Source: Akkermansiaceae bacterium
GTDB lineage: Bacteria; Verrucomicrobiota; Verrucomicrobiia; Verrucomicrobiales; Akkermansiaceae
Direction of reading: 5' to 3'
Length of the DNA: 7,874 nucleotides
Assembly (NCBI GenBank): GCA_023300205.1
Contig: JALZVD010000278.1
Coordinates: forward strand, 1 to 7,874
Position 1 is the first letter of the stretch. Every line of letters begins with the position of its first letter. This document shows positions 1 to 7,563 of the stretch, one piece after another. Position numbers and translations under genes: made by a program. The notes beneath the pieces were generated by a model, which had not been told where the DNA came from, did not search any database, and saw nothing but the letters and a program-made list of their open reading frames with translations.

Positions 1-381
1 GGAGTCCCTCACGCAGTAGCATTCGTCAATGATCTAGCAAACCTCGACGTCATCAAAAACGGCGCAGCCATTCGCTACCACAACCGCTTCGCCCCTAACG
101 GCACAAACGCAAACTTCGCAACAATACTCGCCCCTGACCACATCGCCATCCGCACCTACGAGCGCGGAGTCGAAGGTGAGACCCTAGCTTGCGGCACCGG
201 TATGTGCGCGGCAGCCCTCATCCACAACCTCCTCACAGACGCACCATCTCCCATCAAAGTAGACGTAGCTGGCGGAGACACCCTAGAAATAGGCTTCGAA
301 AAAGTCGGCGAAAGCTCCTTCAAAAACGTAACCCTTAGCGGCCCTGCTGACTTCGTATTCGAAGGAGATGTCGAGCTCTAG
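1..381 (+). CDS. dapF: Diaminopimelate epimerase, C-terminal part (5' end outside window)
   Basis: This is the C-terminal 126 residues of DapF, which interconverts LL- and meso-diaminopimelate in the cytoplasm for lysine and peptidoglycan synthesis. The frame is open from base 1 to the TAG at 379-381. Visible family landmarks are GVPH at residues 1-4 of the fragment, the substrate-binding stretch RTYERGVEGE (51-60) with its Glu-Arg pair, and A-C-G-T-G (63-67), whose Cys64 is one of the two catalytic cysteines. The other catalytic Cys belongs to the N-terminal half, which is not in the window. DapF is usually about 270-280 residues, so a little under half is present. The reading frame is intact. 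The gene is followed by 77 bp and then valS. The same strand allows co-transcription, but nothing in the gap settles it. Confidence 0.95.
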   Translation, partial: GVPHAVAFVNDLANLDVIKNGAAIRYHNRFAPNGTNANFATILAPDHIAIRTYERGVEGETLACGTGMCAAALIHNLLTDAPSPIKVDVAGGDTLEIGFEKVGESSFKNVTLSGPADFVFEGDVEL

Positions 382-458
382 AACCCCCAATCTGAACATG
401 CTCGTTTAAGACGAAATAGGATTTACAAACCTATCCCTTTCTGGCATCCCTCTCCACT

Positions 459-3134
459 ATGTCAGAGCTACCTAAAGCATACGAGCCACAGGCTGTTGAA
501 AAACAGTGGTATGATAAATGGACAACCAACGGTTGCTTCCACGCAGATGAGCACTCCTCAAAAGAGCCATACTCCATCGTCATCCCACCACCAAACGTCA
601 CCGGCATCCTCCACATCGGCCATGTTTTAAATAACTCAATCCAAGACATCCTAGCCCGCCGCGCACGCCAACAAGGTAAAGAAGTCCTCTGGCTGCCAGG
701 CACAGACCACGCAGGAATCGCCACCCAAACCAAAGTAGAGAACAAAGTCCGTGAAGCCGAAGGCACAACACGCCGCGAACTAGGACGCGAAAAATTCCTC
801 AAACGCGTTTGGGACTGGAAAGAAGACCACGGCGGCATCATCATCAATCAGCTCAAACGCCTCGGTTGCTCATGTGACTGGGATCGCGAGCGCTTCACCA
901 TGGATGAAGGATACTCCGAGTGGGTATCGAAAGTCTTCGTAGACCTATTCAATGAAGGCATGATCTACCGTGGAAAGCGCATGGTAAACTGGTGCCCTGT
1001 ATCACTCACCGCTCTCTCTGATGAAGAAGTCATCGCCAAGCCTCAGAACTCAAAACTCTTCTTCATGAAATATGAGTTCGTTGACGCCCCAGGTGAGTTC
1101 CTAGAAATTTCAACCACCCGCCCAGAGACCCTAATGGGCGACATCGCCGTTGCCGTAAATCCTAAAGATGAACGCTTCGCTAAACACGTCGGCAGAAAAG
1201 TCAGACGCCCATTCCCAGAAGCAGACATCCCAGTCATCGCAGATGACCACGTAGACATCGAGTTCGGAACCGGCGCTCTCAAAATCACTCCAGCTCATGA
1301 TAAAGCTGACTTCGAAATCGGCCAGAGACACAACCTCGAAATTATCGACGTGCTCCACCCAGACGGAACCATCAACTGCCCAGAGCTTCCAGAACTAGAC
1401 CGCCTAGACAGATTTGTAGCCAGACGTAAGGCAGCCGAAATGCTCGAAGAGAGAGGCCTTCTCATTAAAGTAGAACAACACGAAAACAGCGTCGGCTACT
1501 CCGAGCGCGCAGACGTCCCCATCGAACCACGTATCTCCATGCAGTGGTTCCTCAAATACCCATGCACAGAGGAAACAACAGACGCAGTCCTCAATGGCGA
1601 TATCAAATACCGCCCAGAACGTTGGGTAAAAACTCACTCCAACTGGATGAACAACATCCAAGACTGGTGCATCAGCCGTCAGCTATGGTGGGGACATCAG
1701 ATCCCCGTCTGGTATAAAAAAGACAAAGCCTTCGACCTCAAAGAAGCAGAATCTCTCGACTCCAGTGACCTCCACGCAGGTAACATCTACGTCGGCACCG
1801 AGCCTCCTGCAGACGCCCATAACTGGGAGCGTGACGAAGACGTCATGGACACCTGGTTCAGCTCATGGCTCTGGCCATTCGCCACCATGAATGAATCCAC
1901 CAGAGACAAATTCTACCCAACAACAGATCTAGTCACTGGCCCAGACATCATCTTCTTCTGGGTAGCACGCATGATCATGGCTGGCTATAAATTCACGGAC
2001 GAGCTTCCATTCAAAAATGTCTTCTTCACCTCCATCGTCAGAGATGACAAAGGACGTAAAATGTCTAAATCTCTAGGCAACTCCCCTGACCCTATTGACC
2101 TAATGGATAAGTTCGGCGCAGACGGACTCCGCTTCGGACTCATGAGAATCGCCCCAACTGGAACCGATATCAAATTCAACGAAGACACTATCTCAGAAGG
2201 AAGAAACTTTGCTAACAAAATCTACAACGCCTGCCGCTTCAGACAGATACAAGGCACCGAATCCATCCAGCTAGAATCATTCGCAAAATTAGACCCTCAT
2301 CACATCGATATTCTAGCCAAACTAGACCAACTAGCCGTCAACCTAGACAAAGCCTACACAAATTACCGCTTCAATGACGTCACCGCACACCTCTACGAGT
2401 TCTTCTGGACAGAATACTGTGACAAATTCCTAGAAGCCATCAAGTTTGACTTCAGATCAGATAACGAAGCAGCAAAAGCAAGAACCCTCGCAGTGATCGA
2501 CACTGTCCTATCTCGCTACCTAGCTCACCTCCACCCACTAATGCCACACATCACAGAAGAGCTTTCAGCTAAGATGGGATACGTCACTCATGGTGAGTTC
2601 TTAATGAGTAAAATCATCGATACGACCCCCGTTCTAACCGCCATGTCACCATCAGACATTCAGACATTTTCTGATCAGGCAGCAGCAGTCTACTCAACAG
2701 CTAGCAATCTCAGAAATCTAAAATCAGAATATCACTTAGCCGCCAGCAAAGATGTAACATTCATAGTGAAACCTATCAACAAAGCCGACTGGATCGCCTC
2801 CCAGTGCGACACCCTCGTAACACTAGTCGGAGCCAAAGAAATGAAGATAGATACCAACTATGATCCACCACAGGGAACACCTGCAGCAGTAACAACCATC
2901 GGTGAAATATACATGCCTCTCGATGGTCTCATTGACATGGATGCTGAGAAAAAGCGCCTTGATAAAGAAATAGAAAAAGTCTCTCAGGAAGTAATGCGCG
3001 CCGGCAAAAAACTCGCAAACGAGAAATTCATAGCAAATGCCAAACCAGAAGTCGTAGAAAAAGAAAAAGAACGCCTCCTAGAATGGGAAAGTAAACTCAT
3101 ACAACTCAAAGAAATGCGAGCCACTTTGAGCTAA
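459..3134 (+). CDS. valS: Valyl-tRNA synthetase, complete
   Basis: This class I aminoacyl-tRNA synthetase charges tRNA-Val with valine in the cytoplasm and edits misactivated threonine. The 891-residue length is normal for bacterial ValS. In order: the HIGH signature (H-I-G-H, 52-55) after the PPPNVTG lead-in; a CP1 editing domain at about 200-340 containing TTRPETL (219-225) and a GTGALKITPAHD segment (270-281); CISRQLWWGHQIPVWY (404-419); DVMDTWFSSWLWPF (461-474); the KMSKS loop (534-538); a helical anticodon-binding domain from about 610; and a charged C-terminal coiled coil (about 825-890), the tRNA-binding arm typical of ValS. All catalytic signatures are intact. The ATG at 459 is supported because the conserved N-terminal segment (KAYEP...EKQWYDKW) starts within a few residues of it. 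The bases before it are pyrimidine-rich and hold no Shine-Dalgarno sequence. No T-box leader is visible. Confidence 0.98.
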   Translation: MSELPKAYEPQAVEKQWYDKWTTNGCFHADEHSSKEPYSIVIPPPNVTGILHIGHVLNNSIQDILARRARQQGKEVLWLPGTDHAGIATQTKVENKVREAEGTTRRELGREKFLKRVWDWKEDHGGIIINQLKRLGCSCDWDRERFTMDEGYSEWVSKVFVDLFNEGMIYRGKRMVNWCPVSLTALSDEEVIAKPQNSKLFFMKYEFVDAPGEFLEISTTRPETLMGDIAVAVNPKDERFAKHVGRKVRRPFPEADIPVIADDHVDIEFGTGALKITPAHDKADFEIGQRHNLEIIDVLHPDGTINCPELPELDRLDRFVARRKAAEMLEERGLLIKVEQHENSVGYSERADVPIEPRISMQWFLKYPCTEETTDAVLNGDIKYRPERWVKTHSNWMNNIQDWCISRQLWWGHQIPVWYKKDKAFDLKEAESLDSSDLHAGNIYVGTEPPADAHNWERDEDVMDTWFSSWLWPFATMNESTRDKFYPTTDLVTGPDIIFFWVARMIMAGYKFTDELPFKNVFFTSIVRDDKGRKMSKSLGNSPDPIDLMDKFGADGLRFGLMRIAPTGTDIKFNEDTISEGRNFANKIYNACRFRQIQGTESIQLESFAKLDPHHIDILAKLDQLAVNLDKAYTNYRFNDVTAHLYEFFWTEYCDKFLEAIKFDFRSDNEAAKARTLAVIDTVLSRYLAHLHPLMPHITEELSAKMGYVTHGEFLMSKIIDTTPVLTAMSPSDIQTFSDQAAAVYSTASNLRNLKSEYHLAASKDVTFIVKPINKADWIASQCDTLVTLVGAKEMKIDTNYDPPQGTPAAVTTIGEIYMPLDGLIDMDAEKKRLDKEIEKVSQEVMRAGKKLANEKFIANAKPEVVEKEKERLLEWESKLIQLKEMRATLS

Positions 3135-3241
3135 ACTCTAATTGAATCATTTTTAATGCTTGCCGTGGCCTACTACTGACTAATAACATCAGCACAAACT
3201 AACCCCAGTCACCTATTAACAGTAATTGATACACTCTATTC

Positions 3242-4288
3242 ATGAAGTCCATTCACGATATCGAAAATCTACAACCTGAAGCCATCGAACTACTCGAAGC
3301 AGCAGGCTATACAGACGCCAAAAATATATTTGATCACAAGATATCCGACATCACCGTAGAGCTAGTCAAGGCCAACAAAGTCCTTGAAATAATTGACACC
3401 GAGCCTACCCACGCACTTGTGGCTCAGTGGCTAAACCCTATCGAAAAAGAACTAGATAAAACCTTCCAAGATGACGGACCGCAGATCGATCCAACCTCGC
3501 TCATCGAACCCAAGGATTTACTCAACACTCCATTCGCTATCCCTATATCCGAAGACTTCATCAAAAAGCACAATGTCGAGATAGCTAAACTCCCCGCCGG
3601 TTCCACGTGCTTCCTAAACAAAGAACAGGCTATACAACACTTCCATAATGAAGGCCCTACACCCGTTAACTACAATCTAGTTGCCAATCAACCAGATAAA
3701 AAGAGCACTCAGAAAGAAGAACCAAGTATCTTTGATGACCCTGTCTTCGCTGACAAAGATCCAAAAATACTAGATAAAAGCCGTATTTTAAATATGGACA
3801 CCTTCAGAAAAGAAGGCAGCTCAGTCCCAGCAATAGAGAGAGGCCAAGAAGCTAATTTAACGAAAACAACAAAGAAAGAGACCAACGTGGGAGTGGATCC
3901 CGATTCCAGATTCTACATCAAAGGAGTCCTTCATAAAAGCGTTTCCAGATTCAAATCAGGCTGCCGTTCCTTCATCTTAGTAAACATTCTTATTCTTCTA
4001 TCTTTCATCATCACACCTCTCGTCATTTTAGACAGAGAACTATACTGGTGGGCAGTCTGGACTCCCCTGCTCGCCCTCCTCGCATTCATCATCTATTTCT
4101 CCACCGCTCAGAGAGCATCATGCCCTATCTGCAACCAAAAGCAATTTGCCCCAAAGCGATGCCTCAAGCATAAGCAAGCCCATCGCTGGCCTTTCTTTGG
4201 ATACATGCTCCCCACAGCAATCCACGCCCTTCTATTTAAGTGGTTCCGCTGCATCTTCTGCGGAACATCTATTCGATTAAAGGAATAG
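3242..4288 (+). CDS. Unknown-function membrane protein: HhH-like (DUF4332-like) N-terminus, two TM helices, C-terminal Cys ribbon
   Basis: This is a 348-residue protein with no assignable reaction. Residues 5-50 (IENLQPEAIELLEAAGYTDA and following) resemble the helix-hairpin-helix modules of the DUF4332 type, which in other proteins bind nucleic acid or protein. Residues 90-136 are a second possibly folded segment, and 145-220 are charged, low-complexity and probably disordered. Two hydrophobic helices follow, about 243-263 and 269-287. Basic residues flank both outer ends (HKSVSRFK before, KQ/KR/KHK after), so by the positive-inside rule both termini should face the cytoplasm. The C-terminus carries C-P-I-C (294-297) and C-I-F-C-G-T (337-342), two knuckles expected to hold one zinc, with Cys307, His310 and His314 between them and a hydrophobic stretch at 317-335. 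The ATG is chosen because the HhH-like segment begins at once. No Shine-Dalgarno is present. From memory of the family, this architecture occurs in Verrucomicrobiota. It stands alone between gaps of 107 and 74 bp. Confidence 0.85.
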   Translation: MKSIHDIENLQPEAIELLEAAGYTDAKNIFDHKISDITVELVKANKVLEIIDTEPTHALVAQWLNPIEKELDKTFQDDGPQIDPTSLIEPKDLLNTPFAIPISEDFIKKHNVEIAKLPAGSTCFLNKEQAIQHFHNEGPTPVNYNLVANQPDKKSTQKEEPSIFDDPVFADKDPKILDKSRILNMDTFRKEGSSVPAIERGQEANLTKTTKKETNVGVDPDSRFYIKGVLHKSVSRFKSGCRSFILVNILILLSFIITPLVILDRELYWWAVWTPLLALLAFIIYFSTAQRASCPICNQKQFAPKRCLKHKQAHRWPFFGYMLPTAIHALLFKWFRCIFCGTSIRLKE

Positions 4289-4325
4289 CTTACAAATAAG
4301 AACATCCCTTCTCAAACGTTTTGCG

Positions 4326-4354
4326 TTGCCTTCTCATAATAGGTAGACGATAAT
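4326..4354 (+). promoter_or_regulatory. Candidate sigma70-like promoter for the PAS-phosphatase operon
   Basis: TTGCCT (4326-4331, 4/6 match to TTGACA) is followed after 17 bp by GATAAT (4349-4354, 5/6 match to TATAAT). This is the best -35/-10 pair I found in any gap. The start codon of the next gene lies only 8 bases after the -10 box, so initiation at the usual distance would put the 5' end at or within a few bases of the ATG and give a leaderless or near-leaderless message. The assignment is by pattern only. The AT-rich spacer makes a chance match possible. Confidence 0.35.
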
Positions 4355-4362
4355 AGTAGGTA

Positions 4363-5952
4363 ATGATTGATGTTTTTGACCAGCAAACTCTAGAGCTCTC
4401 GCTAAAAGCCTCTAACGAAGGGATCTGGGACTGGCACACAGACAGTGACCAGATCTTTTATTCTCAAAGAATCATCGACTTCTTAGGCCATCAGAATACC
4501 CCTCCTAACATCATGACCCACCCCGAACGTATCGTTCATGAGGATAACATCAAACAATTCAAAGAGGAACTCTCTCTCTCTTTAAAAAAACAAGATGCCA
4601 ACCGTCTAAGAATCGACTGTAAAATCATCAGACCTGATGGCAAATCTCTCTGGATCAGAATTCGAGGCACCATCATCAGAGATCAAGACATCGCTGTCAG
4701 AGTCGTAGGTTCAATGATAGACATCTCTAAAAGAAAATTTGCTGAAGAAATGGTAGCAGAAGAACAGCACATGCTCCGCCTCATTATAGACAACATCCCC
4801 CTTCAAGTATTTTTTAAAGACACCAAATCTCACTATAAACTTGTCAATCAAAGACAAACAGAATGGCTTGGCAAATCCAGCCCTAGTGAAGTTCTTGGCA
4901 AATCCGGTGAATCTTTTTTCTCCCCTGAAAGCTGGCAAGCCACCAGACAAGAAGATCTAAAAATCATGACTACAGGATCACCCGTGATCGACGCCATTCA
5001 GAAAGAGCAATGGCCAAACAAGCCTGACTCCTACGTTCAAAAAGTAAAACATCCATGGTACGATCGATCAGACCAATTACTCGGCACCTATGGAATTGCA
5101 TGTGACGTCACCAACCTTATTACAGCTAAGAAAAAACTAGAAAAGCTAGCTCTAAACCTCCAACTCCAGAACAAAAACCATCAAGAAGAACTAATGCTCG
5201 CCACAGAAATCCAACGAGCCATCCTTCCTGATCACTCTCCCGAGTGGGCTTCTACTCTATCAAATTGGCAAGACAAAATTAGCATAGACACCCTCTACAT
5301 CCCTGCCTCAGAACTAGCAGGTGACTTCTATGACATCATTACCATTTCTAACAAACAAATCGGATTCCTTATCATAGACGTAATAGGCCAAGGAGTTCGC
5401 TCAGCCATCATCGCATCTCTAATTAGAGGTCTTATGGAACAAGCTGAACACCTAGCCTCAAAACCTGCTCTCTACCTTGAAGAAATAAATAATGGACTCA
5501 CATCCATTTTAAACAAAGCCTCAATCAATCTCTTCGCTTCCGCCTGTTACATATTAATGGATTTCGAATCCAATAAAATCTCAATAACCAGTGCCGGTCA
5601 TGACTTCCCATTAATCCAACTAAATTCTGAAAAATCAATTCACCCCACCAAATCGATCAAAGGACCTTCGTTAGGCTCCATCAAAAACGCACACTACTCA
5701 GAGATTACATACCCCCTAGAAAACGTGACAAACATCCTATTATTCACAGATGGAATTTACGAGACATCAAATAGTAATAACAAAAAATGGGGCAAAAAAA
5801 ACTTACAACTAGAATTTAATCGCACACAAACCTCTAAGACCAAATCAACCATAGATCATATTTACCAAGAAGCTACAGAATGGACAGGTCACGCACAATT
5901 CAAAGACGACATCTGCTTATTAAATATAGAAATAGTTAAAAATAAATCATGA
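4363..5952 (+). CDS. PAS-PAS-PP2C (SpoIIE/RsbU-type) serine phosphatase, first of a tandem pair
   Basis: This is a predicted soluble signalling phosphatase of 529 residues; I see no signal peptide or membrane helix. PAS 1 spans about 9-125 and ends in a PAC-like stretch (RPDGKSLWIRIRG, 90-102; GSMIDISKRK, 116-125). PAS 2 spans about 133-252, with the FFKDTKSHYKLVNQ core at 150-163. A short coiled coil (253-275) leads to EELMLATEIQRAILPD (275-290), the usual entry to this phosphatase family, and then the PP2C domain to about 525. Acidic metal-site positions are kept: Asp321 and Asp324 in G-D-F-Y-D, Asp339 in I-D-V-I-G-Q-G, Asp463 in F-T-D-G-I-Y-E, and Asp515/516 in D-D-I-C-L-L. Gln343 replaces the more usual His/Lys of G-H/K-G. 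Family members dephosphorylate STAS anti-sigma antagonists; the target here is unknown and no partner gene is nearby. The start fits because PAS 1 begins at residue 9. It ends in an ATGA overlap with its paralog. Confidence 0.93.
   Translation: MIDVFDQQTLELSLKASNEGIWDWHTDSDQIFYSQRIIDFLGHQNTPPNIMTHPERIVHEDNIKQFKEELSLSLKKQDANRLRIDCKIIRPDGKSLWIRIRGTIIRDQDIAVRVVGSMIDISKRKFAEEMVAEEQHMLRLIIDNIPLQVFFKDTKSHYKLVNQRQTEWLGKSSPSEVLGKSGESFFSPESWQATRQEDLKIMTTGSPVIDAIQKEQWPNKPDSYVQKVKHPWYDRSDQLLGTYGIACDVTNLITAKKKLEKLALNLQLQNKNHQEELMLATEIQRAILPDHSPEWASTLSNWQDKISIDTLYIPASELAGDFYDIITISNKQIGFLIIDVIGQGVRSAIIASLIRGLMEQAEHLASKPALYLEEINNGLTSILNKASINLFASACYILMDFESNKISITSAGHDFPLIQLNSEKSIHPTKSIKGPSLGSIKNAHYSEITYPLENVTNILLFTDGIYETSNSNNKKWGKKNLQLEFNRTQTSKTKSTIDHIYQEATEWTGHAQFKDDICLLNIEIVKNKS
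5949..5952 (+). other. ATGA stop/start overlap between the two phosphatase genes
   Basis: The TGA stop of the upstream gene (5950-5952) overlaps the ATG of the downstream gene (5949-5951). Upstream bases (AAAAATAAATC) contain no Shine-Dalgarno sequence, so termination-reinitiation coupling is the likely way the second protein is started. The start is also supported because the second protein's PAS domain begins within about ten residues of it, as in the first. Confidence 0.85.
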
Positions 5953-7544
5953 ATCCGCCTGATAAAAGCAGACTAGAACTTGCTCTAAAAGCATCCAATG
6001 AAGGCATATGGAAATGGAACCCAAAAGAACAGTGCATTCATTACTCCGAGCTTCTCGTAAAGATCTTAGGATTCAAGACCAGAGAAAAAGCGCCCCACCT
6101 ACTTCAAGATATTGATAAAATTTATCACCCTGAAGACCAAGAATCATTCAAAACCATACTCTACCAATTCCTAAATACGAACGACCAAGAGACCTTTGGA
6201 GCTCAATGCCGCTACCTACACCCAGATAATTCACTACACTGGTTCAGAATACGAGGAGCCGCCGAAAGAGACTCATCTGGATACCCAACCCTCATTGCTG
6301 GATCAGTCATTGATATCACCAAACGCAAGCGAGCAGAGATCCTGCTCGCCGAAGAAAAACACCTACTCAATCTCCTAGTAGAATCAATACCTGTAAACAT
6401 CTACTTCAAAGACAAAGACTCCAAATTCGTGATGGCAAACACTGCCACAGCAATAAAAATGGGCCTAACAAAATCCACCGACATCATTGGTAAAACTGAC
6501 CATGACTTCTTCGATGTCAGACATGCTGATAAGTCCCTCAAAGACGAACTCACCATCATGGAAACCAAAGAAACACTAGAAGGCTCACTAGAAAAAGAAA
6601 TCTGGGATTCAGAGGAAGACACATGGTGTATTACAAGCAAACGCCCATGGTTAGATCGTAATGGTAACATCAAAGGAACATTCGGAGTCACCAATGATGT
6701 CACTGAAATCGTAAAAACCCAAGACCGCCTTACCGAAGTCGCCCAAATCTATAAAGATAGGAATGATCAATACGAGGAAGAACTCAACTTAGCATCAGAA
6801 GTCCAACAAGCTATTCTAGAAAAAAAAATACCTCCGCTACCAAGCAGACAATCCCAATGCACTAACAATAAATTCACTACTAGTTTTGACGTCATCCACA
6901 TCCCCATGCATGGTCTCGCTGGAGACTTCTATCAAGCCATCCCCATCTCAGAAACTAAGATGGGAATACTACTCTGCGATGTCATGGGCCACGGTGTTCG
7001 AGCATCACTCATTGTAGCCATGATACGTGGTCTCATCTCTAAAGAACAACAATCTGTAGCATATCCAGAGCAATTTCTTACCAGCCTTAATCATGGACTA
7101 TGCCACATTTTAATGAAAGCCGGCATCACCATGTTTTCCACAGCCATTTATACCGTCATAGACATAGAATCAGACTCACTCACTATCGCTAGTGCCGGCC
7201 ACCCACTCCCCATTCTTAAGAAGGCCTCCAACTATACGCTTCTAGATAATCCATCACACCACCTAGGAACAGCACTAGGACTCGTTCCTGATAGTGAATA
7301 TCAGTCCTCAATCATTCCTATTAAACAACTAGACGAAATCATTTTTTATACAGACGGCATCTACGAAGTAGTGAACAAAAAAGACGAAGAGCTAGGAGTC
7401 AATAAACTCATCAAATCAATCAATGAAGAATCCAATGACAACACCTCTTCAATTCACAAGCTTAGCTGTATCGCAAAAAATTACTCATTTGAAAACCAGT
7501 TCAATGACGACGTCTGTCTCCTCAGCATAAACATCAACCACTAG
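5949..7544 (+). CDS. PAS-PAS-PP2C (SpoIIE/RsbU-type) serine phosphatase, second of a tandem pair
   Basis: This is a 531-residue soluble paralog of the upstream protein with the same domain order: PAS 1 at about 8-126 (LALKASNEGIWKW; PAC-like GSVIDITKRK at 118-127), PAS 2 at about 134-254 (YFKDKDSKFVMAN, 152-164; IIGKTDHDFF, 179-188; GTFGVTNDV, 243-251), a coiled coil at 255-277, EELNLASEVQQAIL (277-290), and the PP2C domain to about 527. Asp344 in C-D-V-M-G-H-G-V-R, Asp469 in Y-T-D-G-I-Y-E and Asp520/521 in D-D-V-C-L-L are kept. The first motif reads G-D-F-Y-Q (325-329): Asp326 is present but the usual final Asp is Gln329. The linker after AIL reads E-K-K-I-P-P-L-P instead of the usual L-P. 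The two copies are clearly homologous throughout in protein, but their DNA differs at many third positions, so the duplication is not recent. No membrane segment or partner-switching gene is seen. Activity is likely but less certain than for the first copy. Confidence 0.92.
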   Translation: MNPPDKSRLELALKASNEGIWKWNPKEQCIHYSELLVKILGFKTREKAPHLLQDIDKIYHPEDQESFKTILYQFLNTNDQETFGAQCRYLHPDNSLHWFRIRGAAERDSSGYPTLIAGSVIDITKRKRAEILLAEEKHLLNLLVESIPVNIYFKDKDSKFVMANTATAIKMGLTKSTDIIGKTDHDFFDVRHADKSLKDELTIMETKETLEGSLEKEIWDSEEDTWCITSKRPWLDRNGNIKGTFGVTNDVTEIVKTQDRLTEVAQIYKDRNDQYEEELNLASEVQQAILEKKIPPLPSRQSQCTNNKFTTSFDVIHIPMHGLAGDFYQAIPISETKMGILLCDVMGHGVRASLIVAMIRGLISKEQQSVAYPEQFLTSLNHGLCHILMKAGITMFSTAIYTVIDIESDSLTIASAGHPLPILKKASNYTLLDNPSHHLGTALGLVPDSEYQSSIIPIKQLDEIIFYTDGIYEVVNKKDEELGVNKLIKSINEESNDNTSSIHKLSCIAKNYSFENQFNDDVCLLSININH

Positions 7545-7563
7545 ACAACAATTCTCTAACCAC

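Noticed and set aside
416..434. Inverted repeat ATAGG / CCTAT with a 9-base loop in the dapF-valS gap
   Set aside because: A 5-bp stem cannot be told from chance, it does not extend, and no poly-T follows; it does not support a terminator or operator.
431..847. Minus-strand open frame of 138 codons opposite the start of valS
   Set aside because: It lies antisense to conserved ValS sequence including the HIGH region, has no recognisable domain, and its composition is what reversed codons of this bias would give.
3160..3189. TTGCCG - 18 bp - TAACAT as a promoter for the HhH/Cys-ribbon gene
   Set aside because: Both boxes match only 4 of 6 consensus bases in an AT-rich gap where such matches are expected by chance.
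4289..4327. Small hairpins CTTA/TAAG (4289-4300) and AACG/CGTT (4315-4327) after the membrane protein gene
   Set aside because: Stems of four pairs without a following T-tract are too weak to call an intrinsic terminator.
6196..6378. Plus-strand 60-codon frame inside the second phosphatase gene
   Set aside because: It is wholly contained in the PAS 1/PAS 2 coding sequence in another frame, with no domain or start signal.
4363..7544. Hybrid histidine kinases as an alternative reading of the two PAS proteins
   Set aside because: Neither has an H-box, N/G-boxes or a receiver domain; both end in complete PP2C/SpoIIE motifs.
4363..7544. Recent duplication or assembly artefact as the source of the tandem pair
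   Set aside because: The two genes differ at many codon positions and substantially in protein, so the copies are long diverged.
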